Shown here piece by piece: positions 18,655-27,350 of a stretch of 64,000 nucleotides of DNA. The DNA is from Planctomycetota bacterium (GTDB lineage Bacteria; Planctomycetota; Phycisphaerae; Phycisphaerales; SM1A02). Made by a program: the position numbers and the translations under genes. The DNA lies in NCBI GenBank assembly GCA_022574595.1, contig JACZRS010000008.1, positions 30,919 through 94,918 of the forward strand, read 5' to 3'. The notes beneath the pieces were generated by a model. That model saw nothing but the letters and a program-made list of their open reading frames with translations. It made no database searches and was not told the DNA's origin. The stretch's first letter is position 1. Each line of letters starts with the position of its first letter.

Positions 18655-20364
18655 TTGCTGAAGCGGCCCGATGATAGTTGTGTGAGCAACAGATTATCCA
18701 AACGCTATGTCTGGTTGATTGTGCCGCTGCTTCTTGCAGCGGTTTGTTGTGTGCTTGGCTTTATAATCAATACTGATCAGTGGACTCAGTGGTTTGCTCA
18801 TCCAGAACGTGATCCAATTCCTCAAGTCACCCGTCAAGGCGCAGAGTTGCTTAAGATCATGCTCTTTGTTGCAACATTTGCGTTGATAGTTATTCCTGTT
18901 GGCCTTGCTAAATTCTCCAGGCAAGAACCTTGCACCACAATAAAGAAACGAGAAAGTGGTTCGCTCGATCTTTGGATAGTAACCAGCCTCATTGTGCTTG
19001 GAATAATCGCAAGAGCTACAAGGCTCGGCGAGAGTTTGTGGTATGACGAGATAGCTGCGTTTACAACCTATGGCGTGCATGAGCCTGGGATAATAATCGG
19101 AAATTTGTTTGACGCATCGAATCATATCTTTCACACTCTACTTAGCTCGTTGTCTGTAAAAGCGTTTGAAGATAGTCTTGGCCGTGAGCTTGCACTTCGC
19201 TTGCCCGCTCTGATCTTTTCCTTGGGCACAATCGTTTGCATTTACTGCCTCGCCAAAATATCTATTAATAGACGTGCTGCAATAATCGCTGGCCTGCTCA
19301 TGGCTGCGCTTCCAGTAGCGGTCCTGGAAGGATCCGAAGCGCGTGGTTATAGCATGATGATTTTCTTTACTGCACTCAGCACCTTGCTGTGTGTAATCAC
19401 AAGATCGCGCGATAAGCCATGGATTTGGTGCATCTACGCTGGCATTTGCGCGCTAGGTGTATGGACGCACTTTGTATTTGCTTTTGTAACTTTTGGACAT
19501 GCAATCTTGCTAGTTTGGCGTGCAGCTATTTTTCAAGAGTTTGCAAGAGCAGCAAAGGGAATTGCATCGCTTATACTTGCTGCGGTGCTGACGATCACAC
19601 TCTACGCACCGGCAATGCCTGACCTGATGAATCTGCGCAGCACTTTCATTACCTCTTCTACAAGCCAACCTAGCGTTATTGGAATTGAAGGCTTTCATGC
19701 ACTACTCCAATTGGGCGGCTCCTGGTATTTTTGGGCCGCGTGGCCAGGCTTATTAGTTCTTCTCATTGGGCTTGCAGTTTTCAAAAAGTCAGCAAACCCT
19801 ATTTGCCGTGAGATTTGCGTTGCGAGCCTTCTCGGCTTGCCGTTGTTCGTATTGATTGTGCTAATTCTCGATTCATGGATGTACGCCCGTTTTGCTTTAT
19901 TTTGTTTGCCGGGCGCGGTAATTCTTATTACATTGGGAATCGAGCACATACACAAACGCAATAAGTTCATTAGTTTTGCTGCATTGACTTTTATCTTGGT
20001 GCTAGGCGTTAGCGATCTTATCAGTAGGCCGGCCAAGCAACCATTACGTGATGCTGCAGTATTCATCGCAGACAACCAAACACTAGACGGCAAGGTTCTT
20101 GTCATTGGCTTGGCCCATCAAGTATTGAGTGTATATACCTTTGACCTCGATTTAACCTACAGCTTGAGGCATGGGATCGACCTGGAAGAAAAACTAAACG
20201 ATATAAATCCACAATGGATTATTTTGTATTACCCAAACCACTTGACAAAATCCAATAGTGAACTAATGCAAGACAGGGGATATGAAATAGCAAAACGATT
20301 TTCGGGATGGGTCGATTGGGATAACGGCGATGTATTGATTTATAAGAAAGTGACTGGTCCATGA
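18655..20364 (+). CDS. GT39/ArnT-like membrane glycosyltransferase
   Basis: A polytopic protein with a dozen or so hydrophobic segments. The loop LGESLWYDEIAAFTTYG carries the Asp-Glu pair of PMT/ArnT-type (GT-C) enzymes, which use lipid-linked sugars. LEGSEARGYSMMIFFTALS is the second conserved block. A shorter soluble domain closes the protein. The start is a TTG at 18655 or a GTG at 18682. The stop abuts the stop of the convergent permease gene. Confidence 0.8.
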   Translation: MLKRPDDSCVSNRLSKRYVWLIVPLLLAAVCCVLGFIINTDQWTQWFAHPERDPIPQVTRQGAELLKIMLFVATFALIVIPVGLAKFSRQEPCTTIKKRESGSLDLWIVTSLIVLGIIARATRLGESLWYDEIAAFTTYGVHEPGIIIGNLFDASNHIFHTLLSSLSVKAFEDSLGRELALRLPALIFSLGTIVCIYCLAKISINRRAAIIAGLLMAALPVAVLEGSEARGYSMMIFFTALSTLLCVITRSRDKPWIWCIYAGICALGVWTHFVFAFVTFGHAILLVWRAAIFQEFARAAKGIASLILAAVLTITLYAPAMPDLMNLRSTFITSSTSQPSVIGIEGFHALLQLGGSWYFWAAWPGLLVLLIGLAVFKKSANPICREICVASLLGLPLFVLIVLILDSWMYARFALFCLPGAVILITLGIEHIHKRNKFISFAALTFILVLGVSDLISRPAKQPLRDAAVFIADNQTLDGKVLVIGLAHQVLSVYTFDLDLTYSLRHGIDLEEKLNDINPQWIILYYPNHLTKSNSELMQDRGYEIAKRFSGWVDWDNGDVLIYKKVTGP

Positions 20365-21696
20365 CTAATCATGCCTTAACGCCTCGATTGGGTCCTGCCT
20401 GCTGGCTACAATTGCTGGGTAGATCCCAAATACAAGGCCAACAATAGACGCAACTAAAAAAGACAACACAATCGACCAAGTGGTAAGTTGTGTTTCAAAT
20501 ATCACAGTAGTTTCAAAGTACTGGCGGACTACTTCAAGATTAAGAAACCAGGGGAGTACGCGATCGAGTCCTATCGACACACCCACGCCTAGCAATATCC
20601 CCATCAATCCTCCCACCATAGTAAGTGAACCGGTTTCAACCAGGAATTGTGCAACGATATGCTTTCGTGTTGCACCTAATGCTCTTCTGATTCCAATTTC
20701 CCGAATACGCTCAGTTACGGATGCCAACATGATGTTCATGATGCCTATGCCGCCAACCAACAAACTGATTGCTGCAACGGCTATAAAGACGATATTCCAC
20801 ACCATTTGCGTTTTCTTGACTTGTTCCAGCAACTCCCAAGGAACAATCACTTTGTAATCTATAGAGTCCGGATGCCCGATTTGAAGCAATCGCTCCACAC
20901 GCTTAGACGTTTGCATTACCATATCAGTAGTTCTTGCTGTGACATAAATCTCAGCTAACTCAACGCGTTCACCTGAAAACGAACCGCTTGCTCTCTTGAT
21001 CACCACATCACCGAATTGGCTTGATGCTGAGGTTAGAGGAATATGCACATCCTGATTCCAATCGCGCCCTACCAATGGGGAACTAGCACCGCCCGCTAAA
21101 CCGATCGGCTTGAGCACTCCGATCACTCGGTATGGTTGTTGATCAATTCGTATTACCGCACCGAGCGGGTCTTGCAATCTAAATAGTTGTCGTGCGACAT
21201 CAGCACCTATTACCGCAACTGCGGTAGCTGCTCTTAAATCTTCTTGCGTAAGATATCTGCCTCGCGGTTCGAGGCGCAAATTCGCAACTTCTCTAAGCTC
21301 TGGCGTAGTGCCAAATGTTTGTGATGTTAAGCGCTGCGATTGATAAGATATTTCCCCGCCAGCGGCTTTAAGCGGAACAACATATGCTGCATCAGTGAGA
21401 TAATGCTGTATTCTGCGCAGGTCTGACTGCAATAGGCCATAGGTTACAACCAAGCCGCGTTCTTCAGCCGTAAACGATCCAACTTCAGGTGGCTTTATTG
21501 AACGTACAATTACATTGGTTGCGCCCAGAGCTTGAATTGCGCGCATGGCTGCTTGTTTATTTCCTTCACCAATGGAGACCATGATTATCACAGCCGCAAC
21601 GCCCAGGATAATTCCCAGACTAGTGAGGACAGATCGCAGAAGGTGCAACCTGAGGTTCTTAAGGCCTAACCGGATGATTTCTAAAAGGAAGGTCAT
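20365..21696 (-). CDS. MacB-like ABC transporter permease
   Basis: An N-terminal membrane helix (LLRSVLTSLGIILGVAAVIIM) is followed by a MacB-type periplasmic domain of about 230 residues and three C-terminal FtsX helices, ending VFGIYPAIVASRQDPIEALRHD, the classic FtsX tail. ERIREIGIRRALGAT is the cytoplasmic coupling segment. MacB/LolE-type proteins work by mechanotransmission with an ATPase and often an HlyD-type partner. Neither partner is next to it here, so it is an orphan permease. Confidence 0.9.
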   Translation of the reverse strand: MTFLLEIIRLGLKNLRLHLLRSVLTSLGIILGVAAVIIMVSIGEGNKQAAMRAIQALGATNVIVRSIKPPEVGSFTAEERGLVVTYGLLQSDLRRIQHYLTDAAYVVPLKAAGGEISYQSQRLTSQTFGTTPELREVANLRLEPRGRYLTQEDLRAATAVAVIGADVARQLFRLQDPLGAVIRIDQQPYRVIGVLKPIGLAGGASSPLVGRDWNQDVHIPLTSASSQFGDVVIKRASGSFSGERVELAEIYVTARTTDMVMQTSKRVERLLQIGHPDSIDYKVIVPWELLEQVKKTQMVWNIVFIAVAAISLLVGGIGIMNIMLASVTERIREIGIRRALGATRKHIVAQFLVETGSLTMVGGLMGILLGVGVSIGLDRVLPWFLNLEVVRQYFETTVIFETQLTTWSIVLSFLVASIVGLVFGIYPAIVASRQDPIEALRHD

Positions 21697-21784
21697 GAGT
21701 TATTTTCAATCAATTGGGCTAGTAAACATATTGTGTATTTGAAAGCTAAGCTGAACCGTTAATCGTACACCAGTTGGAGTGAAA

Positions 21785-22087
21785 ATGGTTGCTGTTTTTG
21801 AAATCATTACAGAACATGAGGAGGCTGGTGGATGGTTATATGACTTTCAATCGGTAACTGAGGAGTCGGGCAAACTACAAAAACACCAAATGCATCTTTC
21901 CTGGGTTGACTATAATCACTGGTCTGCCACCGGTTCTGACAATCCTCAGAAGGTAGCGGAGGCCGTGCTGGGTTTTTTGCTATCTCGATTGGCAATTTCC
22001 GAGCTTCCCGATCGCTTCGATGCCTCATTGGCCCGCAGGCGTTTTGGTGATGCAGACGAGAAGATCCCAAAGATGATCGGCCAGTAA
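21785..22087 (+). CDS. Conserved-looking hypothetical protein
   Basis: A 100-residue acidic protein, VFEIITEHEEAGGWLYDFQS..., with a Trp-rich middle (LSWVDYNHWSATGSDNP) and a helical end. TTGGAG five bases before the ATG at 21785 supports this start over the GTG at 21779. No family recognised. It is divergent from the permease and followed by the repeat cluster at 22155. Confidence 0.6.
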   Translation: MVAVFEIITEHEEAGGWLYDFQSVTEESGKLQKHQMHLSWVDYNHWSATGSDNPQKVAEAVLGFLLSRLAISELPDRFDASLARRRFGDADEKIPKMIGQ

Positions 22088-22154
22088 AACAGCTCGCGAT
22101 AGAGAGAATATTTTTTTCATAATTTTCATATTTTGTGAGATTGGTACTTCCGGG

Positions 22155-22188
22155 ACACGCACATATGCGCGCACGAAAGTGCGTGTGT
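22155..22188 (+). repeat. CGCAC/GCGCGC repeat, copy 1 (hairpin)
   Basis: Starts ACACGCACATATGCGCGCAC and closes as a hairpin with GTGCGTGTGT. It shares its first 20 bases, with few changes, with copies 2 and 3. Confidence 0.7.
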
Positions 22189-22205
22189 TTTTGAGGGGGT
22201 ATTAG

Positions 22206-22231
22206 TTTGCGCGCGCATACGTGCGTGTTTT
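22206..22231 (-). repeat. CGCAC/GCGCGC repeat, copy 2 (inverted)
   Basis: The reverse complement reads AAAACACGCACGTATGCGCG followed by CGCAAA, nearly identical to copy 3. Confidence 0.7.
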
Positions 22232-22340
22232 GTTTTGATGATCCTTGATTGCACGTTATGAAGGGTGATTTCGGTGATATTGGGCAGTTAGTCAGCACAG
22301 CTCTAAAACTCCAAAAAAGTGTCCCTCCCCTCTTGGTTGG

Positions 22341-22364
22341 ACACGCACGTATGCGCGCGCAAAA
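22341..22364 (+). repeat. CGCAC/GCGCGC repeat, copy 3
   Basis: Reads ACACGCACGTATGCGCGCGC then AAAA, in the same orientation as copy 1. Confidence 0.7.
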
Positions 22365-22454
22365 GTGGATGTTTTGGGAAAAGGGAGATTGAAACACGGA
22401 TGGGCACAGAGAGCCGCGGAGACAAAATAGGGCTCATGGCTCATCCCTCAAGAC

Positions 22455-22613
22455 TCAGCTTTCAGCTATCAGCTTGCCTAGCTCGATCACTGCGTCCATC
22501 AGATTGTCGGCATGGATGGTGAAATGCTCGAAGGTTTCGAGATCGATCGCTTCAAGGGTATAGCCGCACTCCCCTTTGTAGGCAACTATATGGACATTGC
22601 AGACCAGGGCCAT
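22455..22613 (-). pseudogene. Possible gene remnant or small gene
   Basis: The frame from the ATG at 22613 reads MALVCNVHIVAYKGECGYTL...LIAES, 52 residues with protein-like composition, and stays open upstream for about 30 codons without an ATG until a TAG. The stop sits in the AAGACTCAG-type low-complexity sequence. It may be the C-terminal stub of a lost gene. Confidence 0.3.
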
Positions 22614-22789
22614 GGCGTCTAGGGTTTGGTTGGCGGTGATGTCGGACAGGAGGGATTGTAGCAGTGTAAACGAGCTATTGTATCCCCTTAGCCAGCTTGG
22701 CCGAGGCTAGATCTTGCACTACACTCCTTATTATGTCAATCTACTGAATCAACCAGAGTTCAGCCGTAAGATAGAACACAAATTTTTTA

Positions 22790-23557
22790 GTGAGGTTGCT
22801 AGTGCCCAACGTACCTTTAACCACCGACGATCTATTTCAACACATTATCAAAATCGGTATTGATATCCATCCGTCGATTGAGCTTGACGTGGAGGGTACT
22901 AGGCTCAGCATCTTCTTTGAAGAGGCAAAGAATGCTTGCCCTCACCTGGTGGACAGAATAATAAGCAGCGACACAGAATTCGTCCTATCGAAAACATTTA
23001 GTGTAAAGCAGGGTGCTGCAAAGATGAGCGTCCCAACGTTCGCCATGACAGGACGAGGCCCCGTATTCATATTCCCAATCCTCCTACCGCCTCCCGGCGG
23101 GGACACAGGTTTAGAGGCAAGTTGGGAGGAGGATTTCACGAAAATGCGGCAATTGTTTGCCCACGCTATTCCGGGGCGAGATTATATACGATGCGGGCTA
23201 GTCAGGGAATTATTGTTCAATACGGCGGACGATCGATGCTCAGATTGTATTAGTACACTAGATGCATTCGCTGGGGCCGATTTAGTAGGGGGCAACAGTA
23301 GGCGGGTTTATAAAGATGGGCAGTATAATAACAATATCACAATTACGACGGTTGAAATAGCATCAAAGAAGCAACTTGCTGCAGGACCAACAGTCCGAGA
23401 AGATGTGGGATTTGGCCTCAAGATTGACCTAGATGTAAATAACATCGATCTACGCACGTTGAATGAAGATGACGTGAATGATATAATTGAAAGAGCTAAT
23501 AGCCTTTGGCCCGATACATTGCTAGAATACATAGAAGCTGCGAGCAAAAAACAATGA
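22790..23557 (+). CDS. Unknown protein, first gene of Doc-like operon
   Basis: A 255-residue soluble protein with no signal or membrane segment. Landmarks are ELDVEGTRLSIFFEEAKNAC near residue 35, PVFIFPILLPPPGGDTGLEA near 95, and a C-terminal GFGLKIDLDVNNIDL then DDVNDIIERANSLWPDTLLEYI. The last part, a strand followed by a helix, vaguely recalls the end of TIGR04255 proteins, a sporadic family of about 260 residues, but I cannot confirm that. It starts with GTG at 22790 (further TTG/GTG starts are close) and its stop overlaps the next ATG (ATGA). A role linked to the Doc-like protein is inferred from coupling only. Confidence 0.6.
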   Translation: MRLLVPNVPLTTDDLFQHIIKIGIDIHPSIELDVEGTRLSIFFEEAKNACPHLVDRIISSDTEFVLSKTFSVKQGAAKMSVPTFAMTGRGPVFIFPILLPPPGGDTGLEASWEEDFTKMRQLFAHAIPGRDYIRCGLVRELLFNTADDRCSDCISTLDAFAGADLVGGNSRRVYKDGQYNNNITITTVEIASKKQLAAGPTVREDVGFGLKIDLDVNNIDLRTLNEDDVNDIIERANSLWPDTLLEYIEAASKKQ

Positions 23558-23781
23558 CTACATTCATTCACTATTCTGACCCGGCGCTATCACCCTCAAT
23601 GGGCAGTTCTAGCAACAACCCAGCTAGCTGTCAGTATATCTCCTTGGGATTTGGACCCGACACAAACTCCGAGTTATCGGATGTCCCCCCGAATACCATA
23701 AAGCGTAACCCAACTCTACGAGACAGCTTGGATCTTATATATCGTGAGTATGGCGATCTAATGCAACGCCTTTCGGACTGA
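23554..23781 (+). CDS. Small protein, likely antitoxin-position gene
   Basis: A 75-residue protein, MTTFIHYSDPALSPSMG..., polar and Ser/Asn/Pro-rich, ending RDSLDLIYREYGDLMQRLSD. It starts in an ATGA overlap with the gene before and ends 13 bases before the Doc-like gene. In Phd-Doc modules the small gene upstream encodes the antitoxin. This one shows no Phd/AbrB DNA-binding signature, so the antitoxin role rests on position alone. Confidence 0.6.
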   Translation: MTTFIHYSDPALSPSMGSSSNNPASCQYISLGFGPDTNSELSDVPPNTIKRNPTLRDSLDLIYREYGDLMQRLSD

Positions 23782-23794
23782 GTGGGCTGCTCAA

Positions 23795-24202
23795 GTGCCG
23801 CTCTACCTATCGCTTGATGAAGTTGTGGAAATCAATCGTGACGTCATGAAAAAATACGGCGGAGTTTCTCGTATCCGCGATAAAGCTGCGCTAGAGTCAT
23901 GCATCGCACTACCAACAACAATCGTCTTCGGCTATGAAAGGTTTGGAACACTAGCTGAGAAAGCAGCGGCCTATTGCTTTTTTATTTCCCAGAACCAGCC
24001 ATTCCAAGATGGAAACAAACGTACAGCATTTGCATCAGCCTTGCACTTTCTTCATTTGAATACCGATCTTCGTCACATAAATGAGATAGAGATGTTTGAG
24101 ACAATCGTTGCAGTTGCAGAGCACAGCGCCACAATTGAAGATCTCACTAAATTATTCGACTATGGCTGTTCAACACCCGAGCCCAACGAAAATGCCTCAT
24201 AG
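23795..24202 (+). CDS. Doc-like Fic-fold protein with altered catalytic motif
   Basis: A death-on-curing family protein of 135 residues: YLSLDEVVEINRDVMKKYGG, AALESCIALPTTIVFGYERF and the Fic motif region. In Doc/Fic enzymes the motif is HxFx(D/E)GNK R, with His as catalytic base for phosphorylating EF-Tu (Doc) or AMPylating targets. Here it reads QPFQDGNKRT, so position 68 is Gln (codon CAG) while the Asp, Gly, Asn and Arg are kept. The fold and nucleotide-binding end look intact, but the base is lost. It starts with GTG. It may be a dead or repurposed toxin. Confidence 0.85.
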   Translation: MPLYLSLDEVVEINRDVMKKYGGVSRIRDKAALESCIALPTTIVFGYERFGTLAEKAAAYCFFISQNQPFQDGNKRTAFASALHFLHLNTDLRHINEIEMFETIVAVAEHSATIEDLTKLFDYGCSTPEPNENAS

Positions 24203-24344
24203 GTTGCCTTTTTGACACAAGTTTTCCTCCCCCTTGCCTTCTCCCTAGTTTATGCCAATATCTAAATTGCCACGGACGATCAACTATGCCAATGATCGGT
24301 GTAGGAGGCTTCCTGTTGCGCTTCAAAGTCTAGGGAGTTCGCGC

Positions 24345-24737
24345 ATGGCCAAGAGCAATGAAGAACGAGTCCGGTTCGCTAATGATGAGATCATTGGGAA
24401 AGGCAACTTAGGTGTTGTGGATGAGATCTTTGCCACTGATTACGTTGCCCACGCAGGTGGCATGGATCATAAAGGCCATGCATTCGTTAGAAGATACGCC
24501 AAACTGCTTCGTTCGGCGATTCCGGATGTCCGAGTTGTGGATGTCGCGGTTCTGATGCAAGCAGGTGATATGATAGCCTGGCAACGCGCTTTAAGCGGTA
24601 CGCATAAAGCTGAGCTGGGGGGTATTCCGCCGACAGGGCAGAAGGTGAAATGGAGAGACATAGTGGTCACTCGTTTTGAGGGCGGGAAGATTGCTGAGGA
24701 GTGGACGGTTTCGGAGCTAGCGGGAGAGTTGTTCTAA
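24345..24737 (+). CDS. SnoaL-like ester cyclase family protein
   Basis: A 130-residue NTF2-like fold protein: NEERVRFANDEIIGKGNLGV, then VDEIFATDYVAHAGG, RYAKLLRSAIPDV, and a C-terminal WRDIVVTRFEGGKIAEEWTV. This order is that of the SnoaL/ester-cyclase family, which includes polyketide cyclases and many uncharacterised members. TAGGGAG 8 bases before the ATG at 24345 fixes the start; a frame open from 24252 lacks support. It stands alone. Confidence 0.8.
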   Translation: MAKSNEERVRFANDEIIGKGNLGVVDEIFATDYVAHAGGMDHKGHAFVRRYAKLLRSAIPDVRVVDVAVLMQAGDMIAWQRALSGTHKAELGGIPPTGQKVKWRDIVVTRFEGGKIAEEWTVSELAGELF

Positions 24738-24981
24738 AAATTTCCCAGAGCATGATCACCGGCCGCTAGATGTTTGCGTAGAAGGCATCTAGGCGTTGTG
24801 GAATTATTGCTTCGCGCTGATTTCCGCGATTTGTAGGCGATGCTTGAGGGCTTTGGGGTTTGTTAGCTTATTGCTTTGGGCTTGGAGGGTTTGGGCCAGG
24901 AGGATGTGGTCTATGTGGATTCAGGACGCTTAGTGCTTATCCCCTTGGCTTATGGCTCATCACTCATTGATCGTACTTCAT

Positions 24982-25035
24982 ACCCGGACCCCACCTGAGG
25001 CGGATCTGCGACTTCGCGGAGCCTCAGGTCCGGCT
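24982..25035 (+). repeat. CCGGACC palindromic repeat, copy 1
   Basis: Begins ACCCGGACCCCACCTGAGGC and ends GCCTCAGGTCCGGCT, with ATCTGCGACTTCGC in the middle. The arms CCTGAGGC and GCCTCAGG pair. Copies 2 (36917) and 4 (52108, inverted) share arms and middle. Confidence 0.8.
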
Positions 25036-25104
25036 TGTTCTAGCTGATCGCTGATCGCTCTTTGCTCACATTTGACAATTGTGCGCGAAGTTGCGTTTGG
25101 AAGA

Positions 25105-25130
25105 AGCCCCGGGTGTATTCACCCGGGGCT
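25105..25130 (-). terminator. Hairpin after histidine kinase gene
   Basis: AGCCCCGGGTG pairs with CACCCGGGGCT around TATT, 16 bases beyond the kinase stop. The following T content on the minus strand is modest (CTTCTTCC). Confidence 0.55.
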
Positions 25131-25145
25131 AAATGTGTTTTGGGC

Positions 25146-26762
25146 TTATGCCATGAGTGGTTGGGGTTGTTCGGGCTGGTGGGTTAAGGGTAAGTCGACG
25201 TAGAAGGTTGCGCCGTGGTCGGGTTCGGATACTAATGAAACGGCTGCGCCTAATAAATCCGCAAGCTCACGGCAGATTGCCAGACCAAGCCCCGTGCCGG
25301 TATGTTCGCGTGTGTGGCCTGCATCTACCTGGCGGAACTTTTCAAATATGGCATCCTGCATGTCGTAGGGGATGCCCGGGCCGGTATCGGCAACACCGAG
25401 GCGAATGCCGGAGTTGGCATCTTGACGGGTTATGCGGTCGCCTGTGATAGTTACGGTTCCCCCCTCGGGTGTGAATTTTATTGCGTTTGTAAGAAAGTTA
25501 TAGAGGATCTGCTGGAGTTTGCCTGGATCTGTTTCAATTAGTGGAAGGTTTGTGCTTACTTCTTTTACAAGTGTGATGTTCTTAGATTTTGCTTGTGGCC
25601 CCATAATTCCGATTAATCCTTCTATGAGATCCGACACGCTGGCAGATTCGATATTTACTTCAAGTCTGCCAGCCTCAATTTTGGCCATTTCCAGCAGTTC
25701 GTTAATCATTTCCAAAAGGGATCTGCCACTGGTTAGAATATTTTGGATGTAACGCATACGTTTGGGGTCCGCGTGTTCATCCGCAGATGCGAGTTCATCA
25801 AGCACTTCTGTAAACCCAATGATGGAATTAAGAGGCGTACGCAATTCGTGACTGACGTTAGCTAGAAACTCACCCTTTAAGCGATTAGATTCGTATAGCC
25901 CAATGTTTGCCTCAGATAGTTCGGTCAATTTAAGATCAAGGCTTTGGTTTAGTGATTCGAGCCTGGCTTGGCTTTGCTGAACTCGATCGAGCATGGAGTT
26001 AAAAGCGTCTGCAAGCTCTTCGAATTCGTCACCAGTTTTTATTTCAGAGCGAATTGTAAGATCGCCTGCTTGAACTTTTTCAGTAGTTGCGCGGAGTTTT
26101 CGTACCGGTTGAAGAATTATTTTTGTGAGAATGAGGTAGAAAACAAGAACCGCAAGCAAACTGGCGACAGTCCAGTCTGCAAGGATGTAGATGCGGTTTC
26201 TTAGCAACATGCCCTCAGCAACTTCGCCGGTTCGATCTATGATTAGTATGGCACTAATGGGATTAGCTGAATCGCCATCAGATGGCTTGGCGGAGTTACT
26301 ATCAGCCACGGCACCTCTGTTGGATAGCATTTGAGATTGGCGCACTACCCTGGCGTAACGATAAACCGTGTGCTGAGCGACATCAGTAGTGCCGGTGTAT
26401 TCGACAAGATGTGAATCATCTTGAAATGCGCGTAGAGCATCGCCCACAAATGAGTCACGTTGATCTTTTAGGTCAATTGCATCGACAGAGGTAAGTGCCA
26501 TGCGCATATTTCGAGGATTTTCCGGATCGCCGAACACTTTTTGGACTGGGCGCAAACGTCCTGTTGCGCGCTCTAATGTGCCTAGCTGGATCTGATCTGT
26601 TAACCAGGCTTCTGCGGTTTGGCGTGCCGCTTCGAATTGTCCCTCGCGCACCAGCATTATTGTGCGCACCCAGGGCACAGCAAGTGCAGCTGCAAGAATC
26701 ATCAGCACGGCAAAGCCAAACAGAAGTTGACTTTTATTTGAAAGACTGATTCCGGTAGCCAT
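25146..26762 (-). CDS. Membrane sensor histidine kinase
   Basis: Order of parts: a membrane helix at about 12-32 (LLFGFAVLMILAAALAVPW), a periplasmic domain of about 150 residues, a second helix at about 190-212, a HAMP linker (LQPVRKLRATTEKVQAGDLT), a coiled coil, HisKA with FLANVSHELRTPLNSIIGF carrying the phosphorylated His, then HATPase_c with NFLTNAIKFTPEGG (N box), VADTGPGIP (G1), FEKFRQVD (F box) and GTGLGLAICRE (G2). All catalytic boxes are intact. No response regulator is adjacent. The sensed signal is unknown. Confidence 0.93.
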   Translation of the reverse strand: MATGISLSNKSQLLFGFAVLMILAAALAVPWVRTIMLVREGQFEAARQTAEAWLTDQIQLGTLERATGRLRPVQKVFGDPENPRNMRMALTSVDAIDLKDQRDSFVGDALRAFQDDSHLVEYTGTTDVAQHTVYRYARVVRQSQMLSNRGAVADSNSAKPSDGDSANPISAILIIDRTGEVAEGMLLRNRIYILADWTVASLLAVLVFYLILTKIILQPVRKLRATTEKVQAGDLTIRSEIKTGDEFEELADAFNSMLDRVQQSQARLESLNQSLDLKLTELSEANIGLYESNRLKGEFLANVSHELRTPLNSIIGFTEVLDELASADEHADPKRMRYIQNILTSGRSLLEMINELLEMAKIEAGRLEVNIESASVSDLIEGLIGIMGPQAKSKNITLVKEVSTNLPLIETDPGKLQQILYNFLTNAIKFTPEGGTVTITGDRITRQDANSGIRLGVADTGPGIPYDMQDAIFEKFRQVDAGHTREHTGTGLGLAICRELADLLGAAVSLVSEPDHGATFYVDLPLTHQPEQPQPLMA

Positions 26763-26840
26763 GGGGAGAGGGGTGAGTCCTGAGGGGTGAGTCTTGCTAA
26801 GAGTTAGTTACGCTTTTTAAGTTTAGCATGTTAAGGTGGT

Positions 26841-26911
26841 AGGAGTCAGGTTTCAGGAGTCAAGGCTCAAGACTCAAGACTCAGGACTCAAGACTCAGGA
26901 CTCAAGACTCA
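26841..26911. repeat. GAGTC/CTCAAGACTCAGGA low-complexity repeats
   Basis: Irregular tandem copies of CAAGACTCAGGACT and AGGAGTCAGG. The end overlaps the last codons and TGA stop of the zinc-finger gene at 26902. Similar AGGAGTC units occur at 45993-46015. Confidence 0.75.
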
Positions 26912-27282
26912 TCCCTCTCCCCCGGCTTCTTCCAATTGTTGTCCTTGTCCTTATTCAAGGCTGTGGCTGCTAAATCTATACAGCGTTTGCAAATTACCGC
27001 TTCTTCGTAGAGTGGACTTTGCCAGGCTGGTTCGTCGGCCCGATCAAGAGAAGCTCGATCGTCGCTGGTTTCGAGGCACATTGGGCATGCAAACTGCTGG
27101 GGGGCAGCGTCAATTTCGTTAAGAATTATGTCTGTGTAGGCAAGGGTCAGGCATCGGCCACAGATACAGCTTCCCTGGTGGCCTTCGAGCATGGCAATTT
27201 CTTCAGTCCACTGGCGATGACAAAAATCGCAAAGGACATCGGACATCTGTACGTTGGATTCGTCTGTGTTGGGTTTACGCAT
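26902..27282 (-). CDS. Protein with two ClpX-type zinc fingers
   Basis: A 126-residue protein with two four-Cys units. The first is CDFCHRQ...GSCICGRCLTLAY, the second CPMCLE...AVICKRCIDLAA. Each has the spacing and closing Cys-x2-Cys-x-x-Leu helix of the ClpX N-terminal zinc finger, but no AAA+ domain follows. In ClpX this module dimerises and binds adaptors or substrates. The start is taken at MRKPN (27282). The stop TGA and the last residues lie in the GAGTC repeat, so the natural end may have been altered. Role as an adaptor is speculation. Confidence 0.65.
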   Translation of the reverse strand: MRKPNTDESNVQMSDVLCDFCHRQWTEEIAMLEGHQGSCICGRCLTLAYTDIILNEIDAAPQQFACPMCLETSDDRASLDRADEPAWQSPLYEEAVICKRCIDLAATALNKDKDNNWKKPGERDES

Positions 27283-27350
27283 GGTGAAGGATAGGCACCA
27301 TACATTGAAAGTAATCAAAAAGCTCAAGCGGATAATCTATCGAACTACAC

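Larger units (their letters stand above)
22088..22789. other. Gene-poor accessory region with palindromic repeats
   Basis: About 700 bases without an intact gene. It holds the three CGCAC/GCGCG repeats at 22155-22364, a low-complexity AT stretch at 22105-22135, text reading GGCTCATGGCTCATCCCTCAAGACTCAG that recalls the repeats at 26841, and a minus-strand gene remnant at 22455. Confidence 0.6.
24738..25145. other. Gene-free stretch with repeat and hairpin
   Basis: About 400 bases. A 36-codon minus-strand frame near 24805-24920 (IHIDHILLAQTLQ...) is preceded by a stop and looks like a leftover gene end. The CCGGACC element at 24982-25035 and the hairpin at 25105-25130 lie here. The sequence GGCTTATGGCTCATCACTCATT resembles the low-complexity text near 22435. 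Confidence 0.5.

Noticed and set aside
26841-26911. Possible CRISPR array
   Set aside because: Units are short, irregular and without unique spacers, and no cas genes are present.
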